Shown here: in pieces, positions 20,435-28,949 of the stretch
Numbering within the stretch: position 1 is the first letter of the stretch
Layout: each line of letters begins with the position of its first letter
Source: Bacillus manliponensis
Lineage (GTDB): Bacteria > Bacillota > Bacilli > Bacillales > Bacillaceae_G
Length of the DNA stretch: 64,000 nucleotides
Direction: 5' to 3'
Assembly: GCF_000712595.1 (NCBI RefSeq)
Contig: NZ_JOTN01000002.1
Span: forward strand, 340,587-404,586
Made by a program: the position numbers and the translations under genes
Notes under the pieces: model-generated
Database searches by the model: none
Told to the model about the DNA's origin: nothing
What the model saw: only the letters and a program-made list of their open reading frames with translations

Positions 20435-21478
20435 TTAAGCTGCCGCTTCTGTTGTTTTCCCATTTTTACCACGAATTTCTTCAGCTGTGCGAATTGGGTA
20501 ATTTTTAAACAGTAACGAACCAATATATCCTGAAATCAAACCAGATACCATGATGCATAAGAAGCATAACGTTACTTTCATCGGGTCATTAAATCCATAC
20601 ATGACCATAAGTCCAGCAATTGGTGTTGCTGTCCCTGTTGCATTATTTACTAAATCAAACATCGAAATGATAATCCCCGCTGTTGCACCACCAATAAAGT
20701 TTGTTACATACACAGGAATTGGATTTGCCGATATTAAGTCAGCTTGTGTTAACGGTTCAATTGATACAGCAATTACAGTACGCTTATCTCCAAATTTCAT
20801 TCTTTTAAAGAAGACGTAGTTCATGAACGATGAACTTGTTACAGCTAATGCACCAATTGCCATTGGTAAACCTGTTAAACCAAGAAGTGCTGTTAATGCC
20901 ATTGAACTTAACGGTGCTGTTGCTACAACTGTAATTACACCACCTAAAACGATTCCCATAACAATTGGGCTTGTATCTGTCGCAGATGTAATAACACCAC
21001 CAATTTGTTGTAGGGTAGCGGTTACAATTGGATCCATCGTTTGAGCAATGAATCTTGTTAAAGGTGCTGCCACTATAATACAAACAATTAAATCTAAACC
21101 TTCTGGTACACGCTTTTCGATTTGCTTAACTAAAAACGATATTAAATAACCTGCAAAAAAACCTGGCAGCAATCCGAATTTTAAAACAGATGCCCCTACA
21201 AGCATAGCATACACAGGTGAAACTCCCATTGCAAGTGCTACAAGTGTTGCCCCAGCAACCCCGCCTAAGCTACCTGAAGATACACCAACTTCTTTCAAAA
21301 ATTCAAATCCTAGTAAATCTCCACCAACGTATAGATGGAAAGCTTCCACTAGGAAACTAGCAACAGCTGCACTTGCTAAAGCTCCCATAGCTTTCATACC
21401 GTTTGGAGCTTTAAAACTAAAAAGTGAAAACAGACTGAGTACGAATAATAGTAGTATCGTTCCTTTAATGATTTCCAT
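20435..21478 (-). CDS. PTS EIIC-like integral membrane protein (PTS_EIIC_2 type)
   Basis: 347 residues with about 8-10 hydrophobic segments. Resembles the orphan PTS EIIC_2 family, which lacks EIIA/EIIB partners. No PTS subunits are nearby. It precedes sdaAB-sdaAA on the same strand, so transport of serine or a related metabolite is a guess from context. The C-terminus (GKNGKTTEAAA) is cytoplasmic-looking. The ribosome site AAAGGAGAGAG precedes the ATG. Confidence 0.72.
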   Translation of the reverse strand: MEIIKGTILLLFVLSLFSLFSFKAPNGMKAMGALASAAVASFLVEAFHLYVGGDLLGFEFLKEVGVSSGSLGGVAGATLVALAMGVSPVYAMLVGASVLKFGLLPGFFAGYLISFLVKQIEKRVPEGLDLIVCIIVAAPLTRFIAQTMDPIVTATLQQIGGVITSATDTSPIVMGIVLGGVITVVATAPLSSMALTALLGLTGLPMAIGALAVTSSSFMNYVFFKRMKFGDKRTVIAVSIEPLTQADLISANPIPVYVTNFIGGATAGIIISMFDLVNNATGTATPIAGLMVMYGFNDPMKVTLCFLCIMVSGLISGYIGSLLFKNYPIRTAEEIRGKNGKTTEAAA

Positions 21479-21862
21479 GGTTCTCTCTCCTTTTAGTCAA
21501 TTTCATGTTGTTACGAAACATGGCTAAAACAGACAGTTGTAACTTATGAATAAATATAATGCGCCCTCATTATAGCTTGATTTTTGCAAACTATTTATTT
21601 TTTTTAAATTCGAAACTTTCAAAAATAATTACAGGCCATTTATAATTGTTATATTATAATTGGAATATTAAATATAACAGTTTTCTCATATTCATTCATT
21701 TTAACCATTATTTTACTTATTCTTTGTGCATAAACCTTGTCATTCTTCTTGTATTTAACAATACAGAGAAAACACCTGCTATCTCTGTATTATTCATCTA
21801 AAAGATTTTACTATAACAGTTTCCCCTATCTTGATAGTGGAAATTTTCTATCCTTACTTATA
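21479..21862. other. Long intergenic region upstream of the EIIC-like gene
   Basis: No gene seen. Contains the palindrome CATGTT (21504-21509)/AACATG (21517-21522) close to the EIIC-like start, a possible operator, and a 9-base hairpin ATACAGAGA (21761-21769)/TCTCTGTAT (21782-21790). The rest is AT-rich without a recognised signal. Confidence 0.45.
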
Positions 21863-21904
21863 AAAACAATGGCAAGTTTTTCTCTATCCCCTGCCATTGT
21901 TTTT
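21863..21904 (-). terminator. Terminator after rnz
   Basis: Arms AAAACAATGGCA (21863-21874) and TGCCATTGTTTT (21893-21904) just beyond the rnz stop. Confidence 0.82.
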
Positions 21905-21909
21905 CACTT

Positions 21910-22833
21910 TTAACGTCCTACTGTGAAAATTTTCAAATCTGAAGCAATTTCGGTATTTGAAAATAACTGCTTCGCCTCTTCTAATAAAACTTTATACGTA
22001 TCCCCTTGATAACGTGAGCTAATGTGCGTTAAAATCAATCGTTTCACATTTGCCTGCAATGCAACATTTGCTGCTTGCTCCGTTGTAGAATGGTAATAGT
22101 CGTGCGCCTGCTTCGTATCTTCTGCTGAAAACGTTGCTTCGTGCACAAGTACATCCGCATCTTTTGCTAACTCTATTGCTGCTTCACAATAGCGCGTATC
22201 CCCTAAAATTGTAATAATCCGTCCCTTCTTTTTCGGTCCAATAAATTGCTCACCGTGTAGTACGCGTCCATCTTCAAGTTCTACCGTCTCTCCATTTTTT
22301 AATCGTTTGAAGATTGGTCCTGGTGTTACCCCTACCTCTAGTAATTTTTCTACAAGAAGTTCACCTTGTATATCTTTTTCTACAATACGATACCCAAAGC
22401 ATTCAATTCCATGGGACAAGCGTTTTGTTTCAACATAAAATTGTTTATCTTCAAATATAACTCCTTCGTCTGTAATCTCAACAATTTCAAGTGGATATTT
22501 AACATGCGTTGTACTTACCGATAATGCGACTTCAATAAATTCACGAATCCCCTTCGGACCATACACAGTAAGAGGTGTTGTCCCACCTTGAAACGATCGG
22601 CTACCTAGTAATCCTGGTAACCCAAAAATGTGATCACCGTGTAAATGAGTAATAAATATTTTCTCAATGCGACGCGGACGCACTGCTGTATGTAAAATTT
22701 GGTGTTGCGTTGCTTCACCACAATCAAATAACCACGTTGCTCCTCGTTCTTCTAATAATTGTAAAGCGATAGCTGATACATTTCTTCCTTTTGAAGGAAC
22801 ACCAGCTCCCGTCCCTAAAAACACAAATTCCAC
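21910..22833 (-). CDS. rnz: Ribonuclease Z
   Basis: Zinc endonuclease that trims the 3' ends of tRNA precursors. HLHGDH is at 63-68, with further metal ligands in [14 protein letters not shown] and LTHISSRY. The start is GTG 22833 (then EFVFLGTG): GGAGGAAACAAC precedes it and it gives the 307 residues I recall for B. cereus relatives. A longer frame to 22872 lacks a ribosome site. Corresponds to B. subtilis yqjK. Confidence 0.94.
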   Translation of the reverse strand: MEFVFLGTGAGVPSKGRNVSAIALQLLEERGATWLFDCGEATQHQILHTAVRPRRIEKIFITHLHGDHIFGLPGLLGSRSFQGGTTPLTVYGPKGIREFIEVALSVSTTHVKYPLEIVEITDEGVIFEDKQFYVETKRLSHGIECFGYRIVEKDIQGELLVEKLLEVGVTPGPIFKRLKNGETVELEDGRVLHGEQFIGPKKKGRIITILGDTRYCEAAIELAKDADVLVHEATFSAEDTKQAHDYYHSTTEQAANVALQANVKRLILTHISSRYQGDTYKVLLEEAKQLFSNTEIASDLKIFTVGR

Positions 22834-23022
22834 GTTGTTTCCTCCAACCATTTCATAGTCTCTATCCTTCATCTTAAGAAATGTTTTTCAAAATAGCAAA
22901 TGGTTTTCAAAAGGCTATCCATCTAGACAACTATATTACACGAACATTAACTATAAAATTCTTCACATTTGTTCGTGTTTTATAGTAGAATGATACTATC
23001 ATATATAAAAGGGGCTAAAAAT

Positions 23023-23274
23023 ATGAAAGAGGTATTTCGCTTACAAACTGATTTTTCTTCTTCATTTGATGTTTGGGCAAGCTCATTCGTTTCTGAGACA
23101 CCAACTCATTTGCACTGGTCTACATTAAAAGAATTAATTCATGAATATACAGCATTACACACGCTTCAACCTGTACCAGAACGTATCTCTTCCTCCATCA
23201 CATATTATGCACAGCGTGTTTCTTCACCATCAAATACAGAGATTATCTTTTATGAAAACTCCCATGTTTCTTAA
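23023..23274 (+). CDS. Small hypothetical protein
   Basis: 83 residues starting MKEVFRLQTDFSSSFDVWASSF, no membrane segment, no domain I recognise. ATG 23023 has AAAAGGGGC upstream. Divergent from rnz and convergent with dinB; its last codons lie inside the shared terminator stem. Confidence 0.65.
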   Translation: MKEVFRLQTDFSSSFDVWASSFVSETPTHLHWSTLKELIHEYTALHTLQPVPERISSSITYYAQRVSSPSNTEIIFYENSHVS

Positions 23275-23294
23275 TGAACCATGGGAGTTTTCAT
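23252..23294. terminator. Convergent terminator hypothetical/dinB
   Basis: Arms ATGAAAACTCCCATG (23252-23266) and CATGGGAGTTTTCAT (23280-23294). It overlaps the last codons of both genes. Confidence 0.85.
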
Positions 23295-24529
23295 AACCAT
23301 TTCTTTTCTAATCGTTCTTGAAATGATGATTCTTTCTTCTGTACTAGCTCACTTCCTCGTTGAATGACAGGAGCATTATATTTTTCATTCATTTTTTCCA
23401 TAATCGCAAGCAAGGGTTCTTGTTTTGCATCTTCTTCAAATGAAAAAAGATCAAGTTGTTTCACTGCCTCTGTTTTTGATTGCAACTCACAAGCTGTAAT
23501 CCCAAGTAAACGAACTGGGTCACCATCCCAGTGTTTCTTCCATAATCGTACTGCTGCTTGAAATATATGCGCAGCTTCAGAAATAGAGTTTTGAAGCTGT
23601 TGACTTCTCGTAGTTGTACGCCGATTATAGTATTTAATCGTAATTTGTACATTATATGTAACGAATGACCGTTTTTGTAAACGCCTACTAACAGACTTTG
23701 CTAACTTCTCTACTATATGTAACAATTCCGTTTCTTCATCAGTATCTTTCTGAAGTGTCGTTGAGTTTCCAATCGTCTTATATTGACCAATTTGCGATGG
23801 ATCGACAACTCTATCGTCTATTCCATTCGCACGCTTTTTTAAATCTAACCCATGATTGCCGATAGTAGACCGAATACTATACTCGTTTCCTTTTGCTAAA
23901 TCACCAATGGTCAAAATGTCGACTGCATGTAATTTCTCTGCCGTCTTCTTCCCAACACCATGCATTTTTTCAACAGGAAGAGGCCACAGTAACACTTCAA
24001 TGTCCCGTTTCCGTAGCACTGTAATTCCTAGTGGTTTCTTCATGTCTGAAGCTGTTTTTGCTAAAAATAAATTTGGTGCAATGCCGATGCTACAAGGGAG
24101 TTGTAACTCTGTTAATAAAGCATGTTGAATCATTTGTGCAATTTCAAGCGGAGAACCGAGACCATAGCAATCTGTAATGTCTAAATACCCTTCATCTATT
24201 GACACTGGTTGGATTTTCTCTGTAAACCTTGCAAGTACTTGAAATAATGAAAACGAAGTTTCGCGATATAAATCAAAGTTTGGATGCTTCACAATGAGTT
24301 CTGGACAAAGCCGTTTTGCTTCCCAAACCGGCATCGTTGCCCTGACTCCCCTCTCCCTCGCTTCATAGCTACATGTGACGATAATTCCTTTTCGCTCTTT
24401 TGCTTTCCCAGCAATTGCAAGTGGCTTACCTTTTAATGATGAATCGTGTGCAATTTCAACAGATGCATAAAAACAATTCATGTCCACATGTAAAATAACA
24501 CGTCCATTTTTCGGATACATTTCACGCAA
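23291..24529 (-). CDS. dinB: DNA polymerase IV (Y family)
   Basis: Error-prone translesion polymerase. Catalytic motifs HVDMNCFYASVE near the N-terminus and SIDEGYLD about residue 110, then helix-hairpin-helix GVGKKTAEKL and the little-finger domain. TTG 24529 (then REMYPKNG) gives 412 residues as in B. cereus relatives, with AGGGGTGG upstream; ATG 24520 is the alternative. A LexA box 20-30 bases upstream predicts SOS induction. Corresponds to B. subtilis yqjH (polY1). Confidence 0.93.
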   Translation of the reverse strand: MREMYPKNGRVILHVDMNCFYASVEIAHDSSLKGKPLAIAGKAKERKGIIVTCSYEARERGVRATMPVWEAKRLCPELIVKHPNFDLYRETSFSLFQVLARFTEKIQPVSIDEGYLDITDCYGLGSPLEIAQMIQHALLTELQLPCSIGIAPNLFLAKTASDMKKPLGITVLRKRDIEVLLWPLPVEKMHGVGKKTAEKLHAVDILTIGDLAKGNEYSIRSTIGNHGLDLKKRANGIDDRVVDPSQIGQYKTIGNSTTLQKDTDEETELLHIVEKLAKSVSRRLQKRSFVTYNVQITIKYYNRRTTTRSQQLQNSISEAAHIFQAAVRLWKKHWDGDPVRLLGITACELQSKTEAVKQLDLFSFEEDAKQEPLLAIMEKMNEKYNAPVIQRGSELVQKKESSFQERLEKKWL

Positions 24530-24547
24530 GTTTACCACCCCTAACAC

Positions 24548-24563
24548 AAGAACGTTTGTTCTT
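24548..24563. promoter_or_regulatory. LexA (SOS) box upstream of dinB
   Basis: AAGAACGTTTGTTCTT: perfect palindrome with the Bacillus core GAAC-N4-GTTC. It lies 19 bases before the TTG start, where bound LexA would block transcription of dinB. Confidence 0.83.
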
Positions 24564-24644
24564 ATTTTATCAAGAGGATTTTGAAAAAGCAATATTCCCT
24601 GGAAATTCGTGAGCTACATATCTCATATAAAAAATTTACACAAT

Positions 24645-24680
24645 AAAAAAACCGCATGGAATATCCATGCGGTTTCATCA
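24645..24680 (-). terminator. Terminator after the M20 peptidase gene
   Basis: Arms AAACCGCATGGA (24649-24660) and TCCATGCGGTTT (24664-24675) with T run on the minus strand. Confidence 0.85.
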
Positions 24681-24682
24681 TA

Positions 24683-25801
24683 TTATTTCGCTACTTCTTC
24701 AATAATAGCAACAACCATTTCTGCTGTTTTTACTAATTCTTCAACAGGCATTCTTTCGTTTGTTGTATGAATTTCTTCATATCCAACCGCTAAGTTTACT
24801 GTTGGAATACCATGACCTGCGATTACGTTTGCATCACTGCCACCACCACTTTGGTGAAGGGATGGTGTACGACCAATTTTCTCAGCTGCACGTTTTGCGA
24901 CTTCTACAACGTGATCGCCATCTTGGAACTTGAATCCTGGGTACATTACTTGTACATCAACATCAGCTTGTCCGCCCATCTCTTTTGCCACTGTTTCAAA
25001 CGCATCTTTCATTTTTTCTACTTGCGCTAACATTTTTTCTTCTACTAAAGATCGTGCTTCAGCAAAAATTTCTACATGATCACAAACGATATTTGTTTGT
25101 GTACCACCTGCGAAGCGGCCAATGTTTGCTGTTGTTTCAGAATCAATACGACCTAATGGCATTTTTGCAATTGCTTTCGCTGCAATTGTAATTGCTGATA
25201 TACCTTTTTCTGGTGCTACACCAGCGTGAGCTGTTTTCCCGCGAACAATCGCATTGACTTTCGCTTGTGTTGGAGCTGCAACAACAATTTCTCCAACTTT
25301 TCCATCACTGTCTAATGCATAACCGTACTGAGCTGTGATACGTTCACGCTCTAGTGCCTTTGCACCAACAAGGCCTGATTCTTCTCCAACTGTAATGATA
25401 AATTCAACTTTACCGTGCGGAATATTGTTTTCTTTTAAAATACGAATTGCTTCAAACATTGCAGCTAATCCTGCTTTGTCGTCTGCACCTAAAATTGTTG
25501 TACCGTCAGTTACAATATAACCATCTTCAATAGAAGGCTTAATTCCTTTCCCCGGAACAACTGTATCCATGTGAGAAGTGAAGTAAATTGTATCTACCCC
25601 TTCTTTTGTAGCTGGTAATGTACAAATTAAGTTACCAGCACCATGACCAGTCACATCCATCGTGTCATCTTCAAATACATCAACACCTAAGGAAGTGAAC
25701 TTTTCTTTTAATACTTTGCAAATTTCCGCTTCAAATTTCGTTTCAGAGTCCACTTGCACAAGTTCCATAAATTCATTTACTAAACGCTCTTGATTAATCA
25801 T
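24683..25801 (-). CDS. yqjE: M20 metallopeptidase, PepT/YqjE-like tripeptidase
   Basis: Two-zinc aminopeptidase of the M20 family, likely releasing N-terminal residues from tripeptides. Zinc and catalytic residues: SHMDT (His77, Asp79), GADDKAG (107-111), GEE (139-141), DSDG and a C-terminal His in EEIHT. A dimerisation domain lies between about 180 and 290. 372 residues. GGAGGA precedes the ATG and a TATAAT lies 38 bases upstream. Matches B. subtilis yqjE, next to yqjH there too. Confidence 0.9.
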   Translation of the reverse strand: MINQERLVNEFMELVQVDSETKFEAEICKVLKEKFTSLGVDVFEDDTMDVTGHGAGNLICTLPATKEGVDTIYFTSHMDTVVPGKGIKPSIEDGYIVTDGTTILGADDKAGLAAMFEAIRILKENNIPHGKVEFIITVGEESGLVGAKALERERITAQYGYALDSDGKVGEIVVAAPTQAKVNAIVRGKTAHAGVAPEKGISAITIAAKAIAKMPLGRIDSETTANIGRFAGGTQTNIVCDHVEIFAEARSLVEEKMLAQVEKMKDAFETVAKEMGGQADVDVQVMYPGFKFQDGDHVVEVAKRAAEKIGRTPSLHQSGGGSDANVIAGHGIPTVNLAVGYEEIHTTNERMPVEELVKTAEMVVAIIEEVAK

Positions 25802-25838
25802 GAGAACAGTCCTCCTGCATTATGTATGTAACATACCT

Positions 25839-25844
25839 ATTATA
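25839..25844 (-). promoter_or_regulatory. Candidate -10 of the M20 peptidase promoter
   Basis: TATAAT on the minus strand, 38 bases before the start codon. The -35 is not clear (TTTCGA is the best candidate). It lies between the structured RNA terminator and the gene. Confidence 0.55.
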
Positions 25845-25926
25845 ACAGAATTTCTCAAAAGTTTCGAAAGAGTGCAATCTTTCTTTTTTAATAAGAACGA
25901 TTATCCTATATATATGAATGCAAGTT

Positions 25927-26120
25927 AAAAAACTAACAAACCCTCTTCTTTTTCGGTAGAAAAGTGGGTTCCTCCATTTGCAGTAGCGGTCAGGGCCTTT
26001 TCCTACCGCGCGCTATGTTACAACAAATGGATGAAATGAGTACGTTTGTCATTCTTATATACGTAGCAGCTACTATTGTGTTACATGGTCAAACTGGATA
26101 TATATACATAGTAGTAGCTA
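25927..26120 (-). ncRNA. Unassigned structured RNA candidate with intrinsic terminator
   Basis: Minus-strand region between the GNAT stop and the M20 peptidase. In transcription order: stem TAGTAGCT (26112-26119)/AGCTACTA (26068-26075), outer stem TCCATTTG/CAAATGGA (25973-25980 and 26024-26031), enclosing an arm GCGGT-c-AGG/CCT-ACCGC (25986-26009), then terminator arms AACCC/GGGTT (25939-25943 and 25966-25970) with an inner CTTTTC/GAAAAAG-type stem and a TTTTTT run (25932-25927). Stable nested stems ending in a terminator fit an sRNA, a structured 3' UTR or a leader for the downstream peptidase. I do not recognise the family. Confidence 0.55.
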
Positions 26121-26149
26121 AAGTAAGCTCTTGTTTCTATTTAACAGAG

Positions 26150-26716
26150 TCATATGACTTTGTTTGTTACTTCGTCATTTAACAATACCCATCTCATATG
26201 ATCTTCCCAAATACCATTAATCATTAGCATTTTTCGTGATACACCTTCATATTGAAAACCTAACTTTGTCACCACTTGAATTGACGCTTCGTTACGAGGC
26301 ATAATCGGAGCTTCAATGCGATGTAAATCAAATTCATGAAATGCAAGATGAATTGCTTCTTGGAGCGCTTCTGTCGTATAACCTTTATTTAATTCATTTT
26401 TATCTAACTTATACTGAAGCGTACATGATTGATAGATTCCCCGTACAATAAGATTAAATGAAATACAACCGATGATGTTTTGTTCATCGCCTTTTTTAAA
26501 AACCCACAATCTTATTTTAGTCCCTGCTGCAAAATCTTTTTCATCTCTTTGCAAACGTTCCTTTTGATGGTCTAACGCAAAAAATTCGTCCGGTCTATAT
26601 TCTTCCCATATTCGTAAAAATTCTCGATTTCGTTCATAATAAGAAAGTACTTGCTTGGCATATGTTTCATCTAATTTCTTTAATACTAACCTTTTCGTTT
26701 CATATGTATCCATCAT
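26150..26716 (-). CDS. GNAT N-acetyltransferase, RimJ/RimL type
   Basis: 188 residues. Typical RimL-like layout: TKRLVLKKL at the N-terminus, IGCISFN, GYTTEALQEAIHLAF (acetyl-CoA loop region) and NEASIQVVTKLGF near the C-terminus. Likely acetylates an amino group of a protein or small molecule; substrate unknown. AGGGGGCGC precedes ATGATG; the first ATG is listed. Its leader carries a perfect 18-base terminator-like stem. Confidence 0.85.
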   Translation of the reverse strand: MMDTYETKRLVLKKLDETYAKQVLSYYERNREFLRIWEEYRPDEFFALDHQKERLQRDEKDFAAGTKIRLWVFKKGDEQNIIGCISFNLIVRGIYQSCTLQYKLDKNELNKGYTTEALQEAIHLAFHEFDLHRIEAPIMPRNEASIQVVTKLGFQYEGVSRKMLMINGIWEDHMRWVLLNDEVTNKVI

Positions 26717-26735
26717 ATGTAGCGCCCCCTGATAG

Positions 26736-26778
26736 AAAAAGTAGGATAAATAGTCACAAACTATTTATCCTACTTTTT
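26736..26778 (-). terminator. Perfect 18-base stem in the leader of the GNAT gene
   Basis: Arms AAAAAGTAGGATAAATAG (26736-26753) and CTATTTATCCTACTTTTT (26761-26778). On the minus strand it ends in TTTTT just 20 bases before the GNAT start codon. No minus-strand gene ends just upstream (prli42 is on the other strand), so it would act as an attenuator or insulate the two divergent genes. Confidence 0.65.
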
Positions 26779-26962
26779 ATTCTTTAACATACTTAAATAA
26801 AAACCACGAGTAGTGTATCCTTCTCTTTTCTCTATTCTTTATGAAAAATCCTGTCGTATTTGAAAAAACGATTTTTTCTCAATTCCAATATCCACCCTTG
26901 TCCTCACTTTCATTTCCCGATAAAATAAAATAGTAAAGATTCACAAGGAGGATCAACTACTT

Positions 26963-27055
26963 ATGAATAAAAAAATGCAAAAAATTATGGTATACATCAT
27001 GCTAATTTCAATGCTTGTTACAACATTGTTTACTGGCATATATATGTTTTCATAA
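26963..27055 (+). CDS. prli42: Stressosome-associated membrane mini-protein Prli42
   Basis: 30 residues: MNKKMQKIMVYIMLISMLVT followed by TLFTGIYMFS. A short basic N-terminus and one transmembrane helix match the Prli42 family, the membrane anchor for the stressosome first described in Listeria. AAGGAGG lies 11-12 bases before the ATG. The stop runs into a perfect terminator. Identification rests on length, charge and family resemblance. Confidence 0.82.
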   Translation: MNKKMQKIMVYIMLISMLVTTLFTGIYMFS

Positions 27056-27078
27056 ACAAGGGCTACGTAGCCCTTGTT
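27055..27078. terminator. Perfect palindromic terminator prli42/DUF gene
   Basis: AACAAGGGCTAC directly followed by its complement GTAGCCCTTGTT, then TATTTTATT. Shared by two convergent genes and overlapping both stop codons. Confidence 0.8.
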
Positions 27079-27313
27079 ATTTTATTAAAACCATTCCTAC
27101 AATCAAAAATGCAAACCCCAACATAATCCCTAGTACAAAACTATGATAAAGCCGTTTATAAAACGCACCAAATGCAAATGTAAAATTTAAAAACGCAATG
27201 AAAAAAACTGTTAATACAAACGGTAACACATGGAAAGTTGCTAATATAAATGTGACAATTGACAAAAGCCCTATAATGAACTGAATATATGGTAGTTTCT
27301 TTATCATGTGCAT
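27077..27313 (-). CDS. Small membrane protein, unknown function
   Basis: 78 residues, nearly all hydrophobic, with two to three transmembrane helices (about 10-28, 30-50, 58-76). AAAAGGAGG lies eight bases before the ATG at 27313. Resembles uncharacterised small Bacillus membrane proteins; no function can be given. Confidence 0.75.
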   Translation of the reverse strand: MHMIKKLPYIQFIIGLLSIVTFILATFHVLPFVLTVFFIAFLNFTFAFGAFYKRLYHSFVLGIMLGFAFLIVGMVLIK

Positions 27314-27341
27314 ATAAGCAACCTCCTTTTTAAGTATATAT

Positions 27342-27923
27342 TTAAATTACACATTTATATATACACATGTCAAGACAAGAAAAAGCGCCAACATCCAATG
27401 TTGACGCTTTTTCGTATGCGATTGCCCCTTTTTCTTTTGCAAGTTGTAAAAATGATTTACTCGATCTTACAATCGATACTTTTGTTCCAAGCGGAATTTG
27501 ATCAAATAAATATTCTACATCTTGTTTATGCATGCGAATACACCCTTGCGAAATGTATTTTCCAATAGAGCTTGGCATATTTGTACCATGTATTCCGTAT
27601 TTACGCCCATCTGTTCCTCGCGCATTAAAGCCAATCCACCTTGAACCAAGTGGATTTAATGGAGAACCTCCTGGGATATTTTTCGCAATATAATAAGGAT
27701 CCTTTGCTTTCACCACAACATCAAATGTTCCTTCTGGCGTTAAATCATTTGTTTTTCCTGTTGCCACTGGGAAAATACGTTGAATTTTCCCATCATCAAT
27801 ATAAGCAAGCTGATTCGTTTGCTTATTGACAATAATAAACGGATCCCCAACACGCGGATTATTACCAAGTGGCCAAATCGGGGATATAGAAATAAACAAT
27901 AAAAATGAAAGAAGATATGGCAA
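27342..27923 (-). CDS. L,D-transpeptidase, YkuD family, secreted
   Basis: Cell-wall crosslinking enzyme. The N-terminus has a signal peptide (about residues 1-19). The YkuD domain holds the catalytic motif with His112 in IHGTN and Cys128 in SQGCIRM. TTG start at 27923 with AGGAAGGG upstream. Odd: the frame runs through its own terminator stem (27379-27413), adding STLDVGAFSCLDMCIYKCVI or similar to the C-terminus; relatives probably stop before the stem. Last gene after the YqjA-type gene. Confidence 0.86.
   Translation of the reverse strand: MPYLLSFLLFISISPIWPLGNNPRVGDPFIIVNKQTNQLAYIDDGKIQRIFPVATGKTNDLTPEGTFDVVVKAKDPYYIAKNIPGGSPLNPLGSRWIGFNARGTDGRKYGIHGTNMPSSIGKYISQGCIRMHKQDVEYLFDQIPLGTKVSIVRSSKSFLQLAKEKGAIAYEKASTLDVGAFSCLDMCIYKCVI
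27379..27413 (-). terminator. Terminator-like stem inside the 3' end of the ykuD-type gene
   Basis: Arms GAAAAAGCGCCAACAT (27379-27394) and ATGTTGACGCTTTTTC (27398-27413), with T run on the minus strand. Reading frame continues through it. Confidence 0.75.
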
Positions 27924-27936
27924 TGTTCATCCCTTC

Positions 27937-28908
27937 CTACTCAATAAGTTCTTGTAAGTTATACTTCCCTCTAAACTCACTTTTAATGAGTAAATATTGT
28001 TCAATTTCATAGACAAGTTGTACAAGCTTCGCGCGCATCTCAAACTCCTCACGTGTTTTTGGAAGAGGCATTTCTCGGAAAACTTCTCGCATTTCTTGTA
28101 ATTGACGTAATGATATAACTCCAGTACTTTCGGGACGGATTGCATTACCGACACTTTCAATAATATCGGCAACCATATGAGAATGTTCATACGCCCACGA
28201 TACTGATGCAGCAAGAGGCATAATTCTCTCTAAAATTGCAAACTGTTGCATCCTCATCGTGAAATAACGGTAGTAATAATCATCTTCACGCATAAATTGA
28301 TTTTCAAGCTTTTGAAATGAAACTTCTTTCGCTTTTATGAGTAACTCCTCTGTTTGCAAAAGCTCTTTTCCATCCCAATTACTTTCACCATTTCGAACAA
28401 AGACAGCCATCTCAAATAAAATCGTTTTAAAATTACGTTCTACTTTTTGCTGATATTCTTTTAAATCCTTTTCGACACTTGGCATATATAAATTAATAAG
28501 TAATGCTACACTAATCCCAATTGTTAAAATTGCAATTTCATTCCAAACAATTCCCCACGTAATGTCTTGCAGTGAATAGATATGCATCACAATAACTGAA
28601 CTCGTTACAATCCCTTCTTGAATTTTAAACATCACTGCCGTTGGAATAAAGAGCAGTAATAACAATCCAATTGCGATTGGTGTATAACCAATCGTTTCAA
28701 ATATTGCAAACGAAAATGCCATCGAAAGTACGCATGCTAAAAAACGATGCACAGAAACTTCCAATGATTTTTTCTTCGTATTTTGAACGCATAAAATAAC
28801 GAGAATACCTGCTGAACTATAAAATTGCAAATCAAAAAGCTGCGCGATTAAAACTGCTAATGCCGCGCCGGCAGCTGTTTTCACTGTACGATATCCAATT
28901 TTAAACAT
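27937..28908 (-). CDS. yqjA: YqjA-type membrane protein (FUSC / aromatic acid exporter family)
   Basis: 323 residues. The N-terminal half has about five to six transmembrane helices (roughly 8-140), and the C-terminal half is a long helical cytoplasmic domain (VEKDLKEYQQKVERNF onward). This is the aromatic-acid-exporter-like N-terminal domain plus C-terminal domain seen in B. subtilis YqjA. Substrate unknown. Thirteen bases before the L,D-transpeptidase start, so probably co-transcribed. Confidence 0.82.
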   Translation of the reverse strand: MFKIGYRTVKTAAGAALAVLIAQLFDLQFYSSAGILVILCVQNTKKKSLEVSVHRFLACVLSMAFSFAIFETIGYTPIAIGLLLLLFIPTAVMFKIQEGIVTSSVIVMHIYSLQDITWGIVWNEIAILTIGISVALLINLYMPSVEKDLKEYQQKVERNFKTILFEMAVFVRNGESNWDGKELLQTEELLIKAKEVSFQKLENQFMREDDYYYRYFTMRMQQFAILERIMPLAASVSWAYEHSHMVADIIESVGNAIRPESTGVISLRQLQEMREVFREMPLPKTREEFEMRAKLVQLVYEIEQYLLIKSEFRGKYNLQELIE

Positions 28909-28949
28909 GTATGTACCTCTCTATATGTATAAGCTATATACTTACAGTA

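Noticed and set aside
25964-26182. 72-residue frame on the plus strand
   Set aside because: No ribosome site, and it covers the structured minus-strand region; the apparent hydrophobicity follows from the AT-rich stems.
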